Positions 47,849 through 55,905 of a stretch of DNA of 64,000 bases are shown here, piece by piece. The stretch is from Nocardia sp. alder85J (GTDB taxonomy: Bacteria; Actinomycetota; Actinomycetes; Mycobacteriales; Mycobacteriaceae). The translations under genes were made by a program, and so were the position numbers. The number at the start of each line of letters is the position of its first letter. Position 1 is the stretch's first letter. The stretch is from NCBI RefSeq assembly GCF_020176955.2, contig NZ_JAIUCZ020000003.1, positions 186,001 through 250,000 of the forward strand, written 5' to 3'. The notes beneath the pieces are model-generated. The model did no database searches, was not told the DNA's origin, and worked only from the letters and a program-made list of their open reading frames with translations.

Positions 47849-48781
47849 CTAGCAGGGCGCCGGCGGCGAGTCCGACAGGGCCGAGAGCACCAGCTCGAGC
47901 GCATGCGGATCGGTGAGCAGTCCGGCGTGGGTCACCGGCCGGGGTGAGCAGCCGTCCTGCACCCAGATGTTGCGGTCGGCGCCCGTCGGCGCGGCGAGCA
48001 GGGCGGACCGCGGCGGCGTGATCACCTCGTCGGCACGGCTGGCGATGGCGGTCCAGCGCACGCCCGGCGCGGTTTCGCCGCCGGCGTCGAGGCGGGCCAG
48101 CACCGGCGAGCCGACGGCCTGCTCCGCGCCGGCCGTGCCGTACACCTGGGCGGCGATCTGCGGCCCGTCCAGCCCGAGCGCCGCCAGGTCGGGATAGTGC
48201 GCGGGCAGTCCGGCGAAGGTGGAGCCCCGATACGGGGTGGCGAGGGTGACCACCGTGGACGCCGCGCCCGGATGGGTGTGCAGGAACTGCCGGATCACCG
48301 TGCCGCCGGTCGAATGACCGACCAGGGCGACCCGTTTCGCGCCGGTCGCGTCGCGCACCCGGCCGACGAACTCGTCCAGTTCCGCGGCGGTCGAGGCGAT
48401 GTCGGCGACGCCGTAGACCACGCGGCCGGTCAGCTCCGCGGCCATCGGGCCGGTGCCGGGCCAATTGACCCGGCTGGGCAGCCCGGCCGGGCCCGACAGC
48501 AGCCGGGCGCGACCGAAATTCGCCGCGAACACGCAGTAGCCCGCCTGCTGCAACAGCGGCGCCAGCTCCGCGAAGCTCTGCGGCGCATCGGTTCCCGCGC
48601 CGTGCACCAGGACCACCGGATCCGGCGCGGCCGCCGACGGGTGACAGGACCAGTCGTTGGCCCCGGCGGGACCGTCGGCAGGGTCGGGCGCGGGCTCGGC
48701 CAGCGCCCGCGGCATCACCGCCAGGGCAGCAATCACCGCGCACGCCACCGTCAACACGATCGACATTCGCCTGGTTGCCAT
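47849..48781 (-). CDS. Secreted triacylglycerol lipase / alpha-beta hydrolase
   Basis: A 310-aa hydrolase with a signal peptide (SIVLTVACAVIAALAVMPRA, cleavage near ALA-EP). It has the oxyanion loop VVLVHGAGTD, the nucleophile elbow LVGHSTGGTVIRQF, an acid region (ASRADEVITPP) and the final histidine in VTHAGLL. The layout matches class 2-type extracellular lipases/esterases of actinobacteria. A cysteine pair (WSCHPS and the C-terminal C) may form a disulfide. The ATG at 48781 is used; the ribosome-binding site is poor and an ATG 15 nt inside is possible. Confidence 0.82.
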   Translation of the reverse strand: MATRRMSIVLTVACAVIAALAVMPRALAEPAPDPADGPAGANDWSCHPSAAAPDPVVLVHGAGTDAPQSFAELAPLLQQAGYCVFAANFGRARLLSGPAGLPSRVNWPGTGPMAAELTGRVVYGVADIASTAAELDEFVGRVRDATGAKRVALVGHSTGGTVIRQFLHTHPGAASTVVTLATPYRGSTFAGLPAHYPDLAALGLDGPQIAAQVYGTAGAEQAVGSPVLARLDAGGETAPGVRWTAIASRADEVITPPRSALLAAPTGADRNIWVQDGCSPRPVTHAGLLTDPHALELVLSALSDSPPAPC

Positions 48782-48927
48782 GATTTGCCACGCTAGATGT
48801 CGCACACCCTTCGGCTTCCCGGACACGCCCGCAGCAAACTCCGAACGATCGGTGAATGATCAGCAATCAGGCTGCGCGCCTCGTGGCACACATCGAATTC
48901 CCAGAATGCCCGAGCGGGGCTGATTGA

Positions 48928-50361
48928 ATGAATTACATGACTGCTCGGCATGTCCGGGATGCGGACCTTTGTGTGGTGGGACTGGGCCCCACCGGGCGCG
49001 CGCTCGCGCATCGGGCCGGGCTGGCCGGGCTCTCGGTGGTGGCGATCGATCCGCGGCCGGAGCGGATCTGGGCGCCGACCTACGGCTGCTGGGCGGACGA
49101 ACTGCCGGACTGGCTGCCCGATCGCGCGGTGGCCTCGCGCATCGCGGCGCCGACGGTGTGGACGACCCGGCCGTTGCGGATCGACCGGCCGTACTGCGTG
49201 CTCTCGAAACCCGGCCTGCACGAGGCGCTTCCGCTCGACGGCGTGACCGTGCTGCCCGGCCGCGCCGCCACCGTGAGCGGCCACCGGGTGGAACTGGCCG
49301 ACGGCTCGTCGGTCACCGCCGCCGCCGTCGTGGACGCTCGCGGCCTGCCCGCACCGGGTCCGCGACCGGCGGCGAGTGCGCACGGCATCTTCGTGGACGC
49401 GGAACTGGCGGCGCCGATGGTGGCCGGCGACACCGGCCTGCTGCTGGACTGGCGGGCGGAGAACGGCGCCGGGCCGGACGAGCCGCCGTCGTTCCTGTAC
49501 GCGGTGCCGGTCGGTGACGGCAAGGTGATCTTCGAGGAGACCAGCCTCGGCCTCGGCGGCGGTGTGCCGCAACGCGAATTGCGCCGCCGCACCCTGAATC
49601 GGCTTGCCGCGCACGGTATCCGGCTGCGCGGCGACGAACCGGCCGAGGCGGCGCACTATCCGCTGGACCAGCCACCGCCCACCGCCGTGTCCGGCGCGCG
49701 GTCGGCGGCCGCGATACCGTTCGGCTCCCGAGGCGGAATGATGCACCCGTGCACCGGGTACGGCGTGGCCGCATCACTGTCGCTGGTGGATCCGGCGGTC
49801 GCCGCGCTGCGGGCCGGGCAGGATCCGGTCGTGACGCTGTGGCCGTGGCAGGCGCGGCTGGTGTACTGGATGCGCACCCGCGGCCTGCACGGCATGGGCC
49901 GGCTCACCACCGAGCAGACCGTGACGATGTTCGAGGCGTTCTTCACCGCCACGCCCCGGCAGCAGCGCGCGCTGCTGTCCGCCCACGACGACTACGCGGC
50001 CCTGGGCGCGGCGCTGTTCCTCACGGTGGCGCGCACCTGGCCGTTCCGCTGGCGATACGACCTGGTGGGCTGGACCAATCGCCGCCGCTGGGCGGGTTAC
50101 TACGCCGCGCACCCGGCCGACACGCATCCGGCGACCATCACACACCCGGCAGGCACCGCGGGCCCGATGACCACAGCGCATTCAGCCACCACCCACCCGA
50201 GCACGTCACACCCGGCGAGCACCGGACACCTGACCACCACGCACCCGGCGGGCACCGGGCATCCCACGCACCCGGCCGTGGATGCGGCCGGCGGCGCGGA
50301 GCGGGACTCACCAGCGGTTCTCGATCCAGTACTTCCAGACGATCGGGGCGTAGGCCGCTAG
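48928..50361 (+). CDS. Lycopene cyclase (CrtL/CrtY-type flavoprotein) with repeat tail
   Basis: A 477-aa protein. The N-terminal dinucleotide fold (LCVVGLGPTGRALAHRAGLA), the WAPTYGCWADELPDWL block, GKVIFEETSLG and FGSRGGMMHPCTGYGVAAS are characteristic of CrtL-type lycopene beta-cyclases, which close the ends of lycopene at the membrane. The catalytic part ends near residue 395; the remaining 80 residues are a Thr/His/Pro-rich tail (THPAGTAG, THPSTSHPAST, THPAGTGHPTHP), unusual for the family. The 3' end overlaps the convergent SDR gene by 54 bp. No other carotenoid gene is in the window. Confidence 0.83.
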   Translation: MNYMTARHVRDADLCVVGLGPTGRALAHRAGLAGLSVVAIDPRPERIWAPTYGCWADELPDWLPDRAVASRIAAPTVWTTRPLRIDRPYCVLSKPGLHEALPLDGVTVLPGRAATVSGHRVELADGSSVTAAAVVDARGLPAPGPRPAASAHGIFVDAELAAPMVAGDTGLLLDWRAENGAGPDEPPSFLYAVPVGDGKVIFEETSLGLGGGVPQRELRRRTLNRLAAHGIRLRGDEPAEAAHYPLDQPPPTAVSGARSAAAIPFGSRGGMMHPCTGYGVAASLSLVDPAVAALRAGQDPVVTLWPWQARLVYWMRTRGLHGMGRLTTEQTVTMFEAFFTATPRQQRALLSAHDDYAALGAALFLTVARTWPFRWRYDLVGWTNRRRWAGYYAAHPADTHPATITHPAGTAGPMTTAHSATTHPSTSHPASTGHLTTTHPAGTGHPTHPAVDAAGGAERDSPAVLDPVLPDDRGVGR

Positions 50362-51333
50362 GGGTGGCACCCGGATATCGGTTCCGGCCAGTGCGGCGGC
50401 GGTGTTGCGGAAGTCGAACCAGCAGTCGAATTCGCTGTGCTCCAGGACCTCCTGGGGCACCCCGAGATGGCCGAGGGCCCAGCCCAGGCCGGGGGTGCGC
50501 AGCATCGGCTCCAGAATTCGTTTCGGCATCACCTCGATCAGGCGCGGGGCGCCGGCCTCGTCGGCGAACAGGTTGAGCACTTCGGTCGCGCCCTGACGCC
50601 GCGGGTCGACCAGGTGATAGGTGGTGCCCGAGGGCGCGGGCCGATGGGCCAGGTGATCCAGTGCCCGGGACACGAAATCCACCGGCACCATGTTGGTCTC
50701 GCCCAACTGCGGTACCAGCAGCGGTAGCAACCGGGGCAGCTGCGCGGCCTTCCGCAGCAGCCGGAAGAAGTGGTAGGGCCCGGCGATCCGATCGATCTCG
50801 CCGGTGCGGGAGTGGCCGATCACGATGGAGGGCCGGTAGCTGCGCCACGGCACCTCGCATCGATCGCGGACCGTGCGCTCGGCCTCGAACGCCGCGCGCT
50901 GATACGGCGTGGGCAGCACCTGGCCGACGTCGAACATGTCCTCGGTGAACAGCCCGGTCACCGCCCCCGCCACGGCGACGGTCGAAACATGGTGCAGCAC
51001 ACCGGCCGCCAGCCGATGGGCGACATCGACCACATGTCCGCAGGCCCCGGGCCGCGCGGCGTCCGGCCCGGCCGCCAGATGGAACAGGTGGTCGATCGAA
51101 CCATGATGTGCGGCAAGCCATTCCGGATCGATGCCGAGTCCGGGCAGGGCGGGATCACCGCGCACCGCCCGCACCCGCTCACCGGCGGCCCACTCGCGCG
51201 CGCACCGATCGAAGCGATCCACGGAAGCGGTGTCCGGCCGCACCAGCACGTGCACATCGCCGCTACGCTTCAGCAATTCGGAGACGAGATACCTTCCGAG
51301 GCAACCGGAAGCGCCGGTGACCAGGTAAGCCAT
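50308..51333 (-). CDS. Extended SDR (fatty-acyl-reductase-like NAD-binding protein)
   Basis: A 341-aa SDR with the NAD(P) loop LVTGASGCLGRYLVSELL, IDHLFHLAAG, the serine block LHHVSTVAVAG and the C-terminal VPPLAAYAPIVWKYW end typical of NAD_binding_4/acyl-reductase-like actinobacterial proteins. The active-site segment reads PTPYQRAAFEAE: the tyrosine is present, but the lysine of YxxxK (normally as in YERSKFEAE) is alanine. Activity may therefore be altered or lost. The ATG at 51333 is the only sensible start. The 3' end overlaps the lycopene cyclase gene tail to tail. Confidence 0.8.
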   Translation of the reverse strand: MAYLVTGASGCLGRYLVSELLKRSGDVHVLVRPDTASVDRFDRCAREWAAGERVRAVRGDPALPGLGIDPEWLAAHHGSIDHLFHLAAGPDAARPGACGHVVDVAHRLAAGVLHHVSTVAVAGAVTGLFTEDMFDVGQVLPTPYQRAAFEAERTVRDRCEVPWRSYRPSIVIGHSRTGEIDRIAGPYHFFRLLRKAAQLPRLLPLLVPQLGETNMVPVDFVSRALDHLAHRPAPSGTTYHLVDPRRQGATEVLNLFADEAGAPRLIEVMPKRILEPMLRTPGLGWALGHLGVPQEVLEHSEFDCWFDFRNTAAALAGTDIRVPPLAAYAPIVWKYWIENRW

Positions 51334-51404
51334 AGCGGAAGACTATCGCGCACCCAAGAAGGGGATCACCGGCAGGGTTGCGGAAAGTTCACCAGACTCA
51401 CCGC

Positions 51405-52208
51405 TCAGTCGCCGAAGACCGGCTTGCGCTTGGTGAGCATGGCGATCGCGCCCTCGGCGAAATCGGGCGAATCCAGCAGCTCGACCTGACCGGCCTTCTC
51501 CGCCGCCAGCGCGGCGTCCAGGGTGGACAGGCTGGCCTCGTTCAATGCCCGCTTGGTGAGTTGCTGTGCCCGGCGCGGGCCGTGGGCCAGCTTGGCGACG
51601 GCCTTGGCCACGATCGCGTCGAGCTCCTCGACCGGCACGGCCCGCGTGATCAGTCCCGCGGCGGCGGCCTCCACAGCGGGCAACCGCTCCCCCAGCAGCG
51701 CCAGCTCGGCGGCCCGCGCCCGACCGGCGGCCGCCGCCACCATCGCGGCCGCGCCACCGTCGGGCATCAGGCCGACATTGATGAAGGCCAGCAGCAGATA
51801 GGAATCGCTAGCGGCGTAGGTGATGTCGGCGGCCAGCGCCAGCGCCACCCCGACGCCGGCGGCGGCGCCACGGATGCTCGCGACCACCGGCACCGGCACA
51901 TCGAGCAGCGTGCGCACCATGCGGTTGGCGGCATCCATCGTGAGCTCGGGGGTGATGCCGCGCTGCACGTTGGCCTCCACCCCGGACAGATCGGCCCCGG
52001 TACAGAAGTCCCGGCCCTCGCCGGTGAGTACGATCGCGCGCACGGCACGGTCCTCGCCGACGGTGGTGAACAGGTCGCCGAGGGCGACCATCGTGTGGTA
52101 ATCGATGGCGTTCTTGCGCGCCGGATTGGTCAGCGTGACCCGCAGCACGCGGTCCTCCCGGATGGCGGAGAACCCGGCCGGAGTGGTGCGATTGTCGACG
52201 GTACTCAT
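51405..52208 (-). CDS. Enoyl-CoA hydratase/isomerase (crotonase family)
   Basis: A 267-aa crotonase with VLRVTLTNPARKNAIDYHTM, CTGADLSGVEAN, and VVASIRGAAAGVGVALALAADITYAA. The hydratase glutamate of the GGG-x-EL loop is replaced (GVGVALAL), while INVGLMPDGGAA keeps an aspartate in the position used by PaaG-type isomerases. This favours a double-bond isomerase over a hydratase. It is divergent from the two-domain TetR gene, which may control it. Confidence 0.85.
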   Translation of the reverse strand: MSTVDNRTTPAGFSAIREDRVLRVTLTNPARKNAIDYHTMVALGDLFTTVGEDRAVRAIVLTGEGRDFCTGADLSGVEANVQRGITPELTMDAANRMVRTLLDVPVPVVASIRGAAAGVGVALALAADITYAASDSYLLLAFINVGLMPDGGAAAMVAAAAGRARAAELALLGERLPAVEAAAAGLITRAVPVEELDAIVAKAVAKLAHGPRRAQQLTKRALNEASLSTLDAALAAEKAGQVELLDSPDFAEGAIAMLTKRKPVFGD

Positions 52209-52345
52209 GGCTGCCCCCGGGCGGCGTCGTCGCGCCCGTTGGCGCGAAATCGTGGACTTTTGCGAATTGTGGTTAACTTAGAGGGTACCGCCCGGAGCTG
52301 TCAACGGCCCCGGCAGCGGCTCCCGACGAACTGGAGGAGAGGTGC

Positions 52346-53572
52346 ATGGTCGCGGATCGCAGCGAGTCCGCGCTCGCTACCCCGCGAACGGGCAGTTCAC
52401 CGGCGCGGCGGCGGCCGAAGAACCGCAAGGCACAAATCGTGAGCGTAGCGGCCCGGGCCTTCAGTGAGCGTGGCTATCACCCGGTCGGCGTCGACGAGAT
52501 CGCGGCCGAGGTGGGCATCTCCGGCCCCGCGCTCTACCGCCACTTCGCGAACAAGTACGCGCTACTGGTGGCCGCCGCCGAACTGGGCGCCCAAACCCTG
52601 CTCGATTCCGTCCAGTCCGCCGACGACCCGTCCGCCGCCCCGGAACCCCGGCTCACCACCCTGATCCGAGCGGCCACCGCGCACACCGTCGAGGCCCGCC
52701 GCGGCGGCGGCCTGTACCGCTGGGAAGGCCGCTACCTGGAACCGGCCGACCGAGCGCGAGTCCGGGTGCGCTACGAGACCCTGCACCGCACCTTCGAATC
52801 CGCGATCGCGGCCAACCGCCCCGACTGCGCCCCCGCCGACATCAAACTCCTGGGCACCGCCGTCCTGGGCGCGATCGGCAGCATCACCGCCCACCACACC
52901 GCCCTGGCCGCCGCCCGCCTGTCCGACCTCATGACCGACATCGGCTGGTCCATAGCCCGCACCGGATTACCCCCCGCCCCCGCCGAACCGGCCCCGACCA
53001 CGGAAGTGCGCGGCCTCCCCCCCAGCGCCAAACGAGAACAACTGCTGGTGGAAGCAATACGAATCTTCGGCCGCCAGGGCTACCACGAGGCCGGCATCGA
53101 AGAAATCGGCGCCGCCGTAGGAATCAACGCCTCCAGCGTCTACCGCTACTTCCCGAGCAAATCGGACCTGCTCGCCGCCGCCTTCCACCGCACCGGCGAA
53201 CGCCTCGCCATCGCCAACGCAGAAGCCCTCGCCGAAGCGACCAGCCGCACCGACGCCGCCACCCGCATGGCCGCCCGCTTCGCCCGCCTGACCTTCGCCA
53301 TGCCGGAGATCCTCCCGGTCTACTTCGCCGAATTCTCCAACCTCCCCCCCGCCGAACAACAAAAACTGAGAGCCATCCAACGCCAGAACGTCCTGGAGTG
53401 GGCCCACCTCCTCGACGGCGACCCGATAGAAGCCCGCTTCCGAGTACACGCCGCAATCGCCCAGGTCATCGACGTAGGCCGCAGCATCCGCTACGACAGC
53501 CGCCCCGCCAGCCTCGCCCGCGTCCAAGCCCTGATGACCGCCGTCCTCCTGGGAGACACCCCCGCGCAATAA
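52346..53572 (+). CDS. Two-domain TetR-family regulator
   Basis: A 408-aa protein made of two complete TetR units in tandem. The first DNA-binding domain is VSVAARAFSERGYHPVGVDE, then ISGPALYRHFANKYALL (residues about 30-75). The second is VEAIRIFGRQGYHEAGIEE, then INASSVYRYFPSKSDLL (about 232-280). Each is followed by a helical ligand-binding region. One chain can therefore act like a dimer or recognise two half-sites. The ATG at 52346 has GGAGGAGAGG upstream. Its divergent crotonase neighbour suggests control of acyl-CoA or lipid metabolism, which is inference. Confidence 0.88.
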   Translation: MVADRSESALATPRTGSSPARRRPKNRKAQIVSVAARAFSERGYHPVGVDEIAAEVGISGPALYRHFANKYALLVAAAELGAQTLLDSVQSADDPSAAPEPRLTTLIRAATAHTVEARRGGGLYRWEGRYLEPADRARVRVRYETLHRTFESAIAANRPDCAPADIKLLGTAVLGAIGSITAHHTALAAARLSDLMTDIGWSIARTGLPPAPAEPAPTTEVRGLPPSAKREQLLVEAIRIFGRQGYHEAGIEEIGAAVGINASSVYRYFPSKSDLLAAAFHRTGERLAIANAEALAEATSRTDAATRMAARFARLTFAMPEILPVYFAEFSNLPPAEQQKLRAIQRQNVLEWAHLLDGDPIEARFRVHAAIAQVIDVGRSIRYDSRPASLARVQALMTAVLLGDTPAQ

Positions 53573-54238
53573 CAAGCTGGCTCGTCCCTCCCCCACCCCG
53601 GCCCCGGTCACCCCCGAGCAGCCCCGGCACCCGGTCCGGTTCCCCGTTCACGGTCACCAATCCGCAAGCCGGACACCCTTGTTCCCTGCCCGACCCACCT
53701 CCGGACCTGCCCCACCAGCAAACAGTCAACAGCCCCGCCACCCACCTCACCCCGATTCGCGGTCACCACCAAGCAGGCCGGACACCCCAATCCGCTGCCC
53801 ACCTCCCCATCGACCCCGGTCACCCCCAAGCAGCCCCGACCCCTCGAGTTCTCTTCCCGCCCCAGCTCTCCAACCCGGTCACCCCCAAGCAGCCCCGACC
53901 CCTCGAGTTCTCTTCCCACCTCACCCTCCAACGCGGTCACCAACAAGCAGGCCCGGCATTCGGCCCGCCCGCTGAGGGCCCGGTCACCACCGAGAAGGCA
54001 TACCCCGAATGTTCTCGGCCCGTCTCGATTCTGGACTGACGGAGCGGGGGAGCGAAGCGGAGGAGCGGAGGAGGGAAGAATCGAGACTCAGGGGCCGAGA
54101 ACCCGCCGCAGCGAAGCGGAGGCCAAAAACACAGCCGGTCACCACCAAGAAGGCAAACCCTCATCCGCAACCAGACGCACTCCCGACCCAACCAACCGAA
54201 CGAACCCACACCCCCACCCCACCCCCGAAAACCCAACC
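53573..54238. repeat. Repeat-rich intergenic region (CGGTCACC...AAGCAGG family)
   Basis: This 666-bp spacer between convergent genes holds about eight degenerate copies of a core resembling CGGTCACCACCAAGCAGG, near 53607, 53650, 53760, 53818, 53877, 53934, 53981 and 54129. Two copies are part of a longer unit: 44 bp at 53815-53858 recur exactly at 53874-53917 (59-bp period). Proline-rich open frames across it look like by-products of the repeats rather than genes. Confidence 0.75.
54012..54101. repeat. Long imperfect inverted repeat with purine-rich loop
   Basis: The 21-nt left arm at 54012-54032 (TTCTCGGCCC...GATTCT) is complementary to the right arm at 54077-54101 (AGAATCGAGAC...GGCCGAGAA), apart from a 4-nt TCAG insertion in the right arm. 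The 44-nt loop is almost all purines. It may terminate convergent transcription or be a remnant of a small mobile element. Confidence 0.75.
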
Positions 54239-55096
54239 TCAACTACTCTCAGCAGCCCTCCGATACCCCCGAACAGCCGGATAAGCAAACAACACAACCG
54301 CCCCCACCACCCACCCCAAGGTCTTCAACAAAGGCGCGGCAACCGGCCCATCCCAAGCCAGCCCCCGCATCGCATCAATAGCCGTACTCATAGGCTGATT
54401 CTCCACAGTGGCCTGCAACCACCGAGGATAAGCAAACACCGGCACAAACCCGGAATTGAAGAACATCAGCAACGTATTGACAGTCCCCAGGATATTGATC
54501 AACATCACCCCCTCAGAAATCGTCGCCAACGCAGTAACCAATACCGCGAACCCGGCCCCGAACAACACCGGCATGGCGATCATCGCCAGCGAGGCCCAGA
54601 ACCCGTTCCAGAACCGGAACCCGATCGCCACCCCGACCACGATCACGAACAACGTGGTGACCAGCACCCGAACCGCCTCGGCCAGCAACCGCCCGGTGAG
54701 CCCCGCAGCCCGATGAATCGGCATCGTCTGAAACCGCCCGAGCAACCCCGCGGCCTTCTCCACCTTGAACCCGAGCGCACTGACGATAGCCCCGGCCATA
54801 GCAGCCACCAGCGTGATCATCGGAACAGTGCCGTACACACTCGGCATCCCGGTAGCAGAGGTGATCGAATCCCCCAGCACGATCCGAAACATCAACAGCG
54901 TGAACGCCGGATACAGCAGAGTCTGCACCGTGGTCATGGTGTCGCGACTCCACACCCGTAACAGCCGCCCACACTGGATCACACTGTGCCGCGCCCAGGT
55001 CGACAGCGCCCCCTCCGAGGGCGTCGCCACCACCGGCAGCGGCACCCGCGTGGACATCACGAAGGTAGCCGAAGGGATTTCCTGCACGACGCTCAC
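54239..55096 (-). CDS. ABC-2 type exporter permease (DrrC-like, second cassette)
   Basis: A 285-aa membrane protein with the family pattern TLLYPAFTLLMFRIVLGD, the GRFQTMPIHRAAGLTGRLLAE loop, and LGTVNTLLMFFNSGFVPVFAYPRW. It is closely similar in layout to the permease at 1056-1820 (FWVLPIHRGAGLTGRLLAE, LGMFFNSGFVPV). The GTG at 55096 overlaps the stop of the upstream permease. An in-frame ATG lies about 13 codons further in. Substrate unknown. Confidence 0.85.
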   Translation of the reverse strand: MSVVQEIPSATFVMSTRVPLPVVATPSEGALSTWARHSVIQCGRLLRVWSRDTMTTVQTLLYPAFTLLMFRIVLGDSITSATGMPSVYGTVPMITLVAAMAGAIVSALGFKVEKAAGLLGRFQTMPIHRAAGLTGRLLAEAVRVLVTTLFVIVVGVAIGFRFWNGFWASLAMIAMPVLFGAGFAVLVTALATISEGVMLINILGTVNTLLMFFNSGFVPVFAYPRWLQATVENQPMSTAIDAMRGLAWDGPVAAPLLKTLGWVVGAVVLFAYPAVRGYRRAAESS

Positions 55097-55905
55097 GATC
55101 GCCTCACACTCGCCCAGATCGCCAGCGGCACGAACGCCACCGCCAGCCCGCTCACCCACACCACCGGCACCCACGCGACCTGCCAGCTCACCCCGTGCGC
55201 GGCCATGTCCCGCAACGCGAACGAGAACTGCGAGATCGGCTGGTTGCGCACGAACGGCCGGATCCACTGCGGAAACCCGGACTCCGGCACGAACCCGCAG
55301 GACAACATGCCGAAGATCAACGTAGGCAGCGTCAACGCCTGGCTCAACGCCTCCGGACTCTTGGTCAGCGACCCCAGCGCATCGGCCCCGATGGCCAGCA
55401 CCGTCCCGACAGCCAGCGAGAACCCGCAGAACAACGCGGCCTCCCAGAACCCGGCGACGAACCGGAACCCGATCAGATACCCGAACCCGATCGCCGCGGC
55501 CAGCGAGGTGACCGACCGCACCAGCCCCGCCGACAGTCGCGAGCCCAACGGCACCAGCGACCCGATCGGCATCGTCTGCAACCGGCTGTGCAGCCCGGTC
55601 AGCGCCTCGAAGGCGGCCAGCTGCGCATTGGACATCATGGTGAACGACATGGTCTGCAACACGATGATCGGCATCACGAACTGCGCGTAGTCGATCCCGC
55701 GGAATTTCATCACGTAGCGCAGCGGCAGATAGAACCCCAGCGTGAACACCAGCGGCGTGACGACCGCGAAGGCCAGTTCACCTCGCAACGCCATGGTCCG
55801 GACGATGCGCCCGGTCAGTGCCCGCCACTGCGCGAACGAGGACGGCCGGGCCGGCGGCAACGCGTGAAACAGCCCGTCCGCGGCGACGGCCGAGACGGTG
55901 GTCAC
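55093..55905 (-). CDS. ABC-2 type exporter permease (DrrB-like, second cassette)
   Basis: A 270-aa membrane protein: LAFAVVTPLVFTLGFYLPL, the loop SRLQTMPIGSLVPLGSRLSA, and FVRNQPISQFSFALRDMAAH near the end. It is the counterpart of the permease at 1817-2602. The GTG start overlaps the ATPase stop, and its own stop overlaps the next start, giving a tightly coupled three-gene exporter. Confidence 0.86.
   Translation of the reverse strand: MTTVSAVAADGLFHALPPARPSSFAQWRALTGRIVRTMALRGELAFAVVTPLVFTLGFYLPLRYVMKFRGIDYAQFVMPIIVLQTMSFTMMSNAQLAAFEALTGLHSRLQTMPIGSLVPLGSRLSAGLVRSVTSLAAAIGFGYLIGFRFVAGFWEAALFCGFSLAVGTVLAIGADALGSLTKSPEALSQALTLPTLIFGMLSCGFVPESGFPQWIRPFVRNQPISQFSFALRDMAAHGVSWQVAWVPVVWVSGLAVAFVPLAIWASVRRS

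Noticed and set aside
53398-54039. 213-codon proline-rich open frame
   Set aside because: It overlaps the 3' end of the TetR gene and is produced by the intergenic repeats; no start signal or family.
53573-54150. CRISPR array
   Set aside because: Repeat copies are degenerate and irregularly spaced, spacers are not unique and of equal length, and no cas gene is present.
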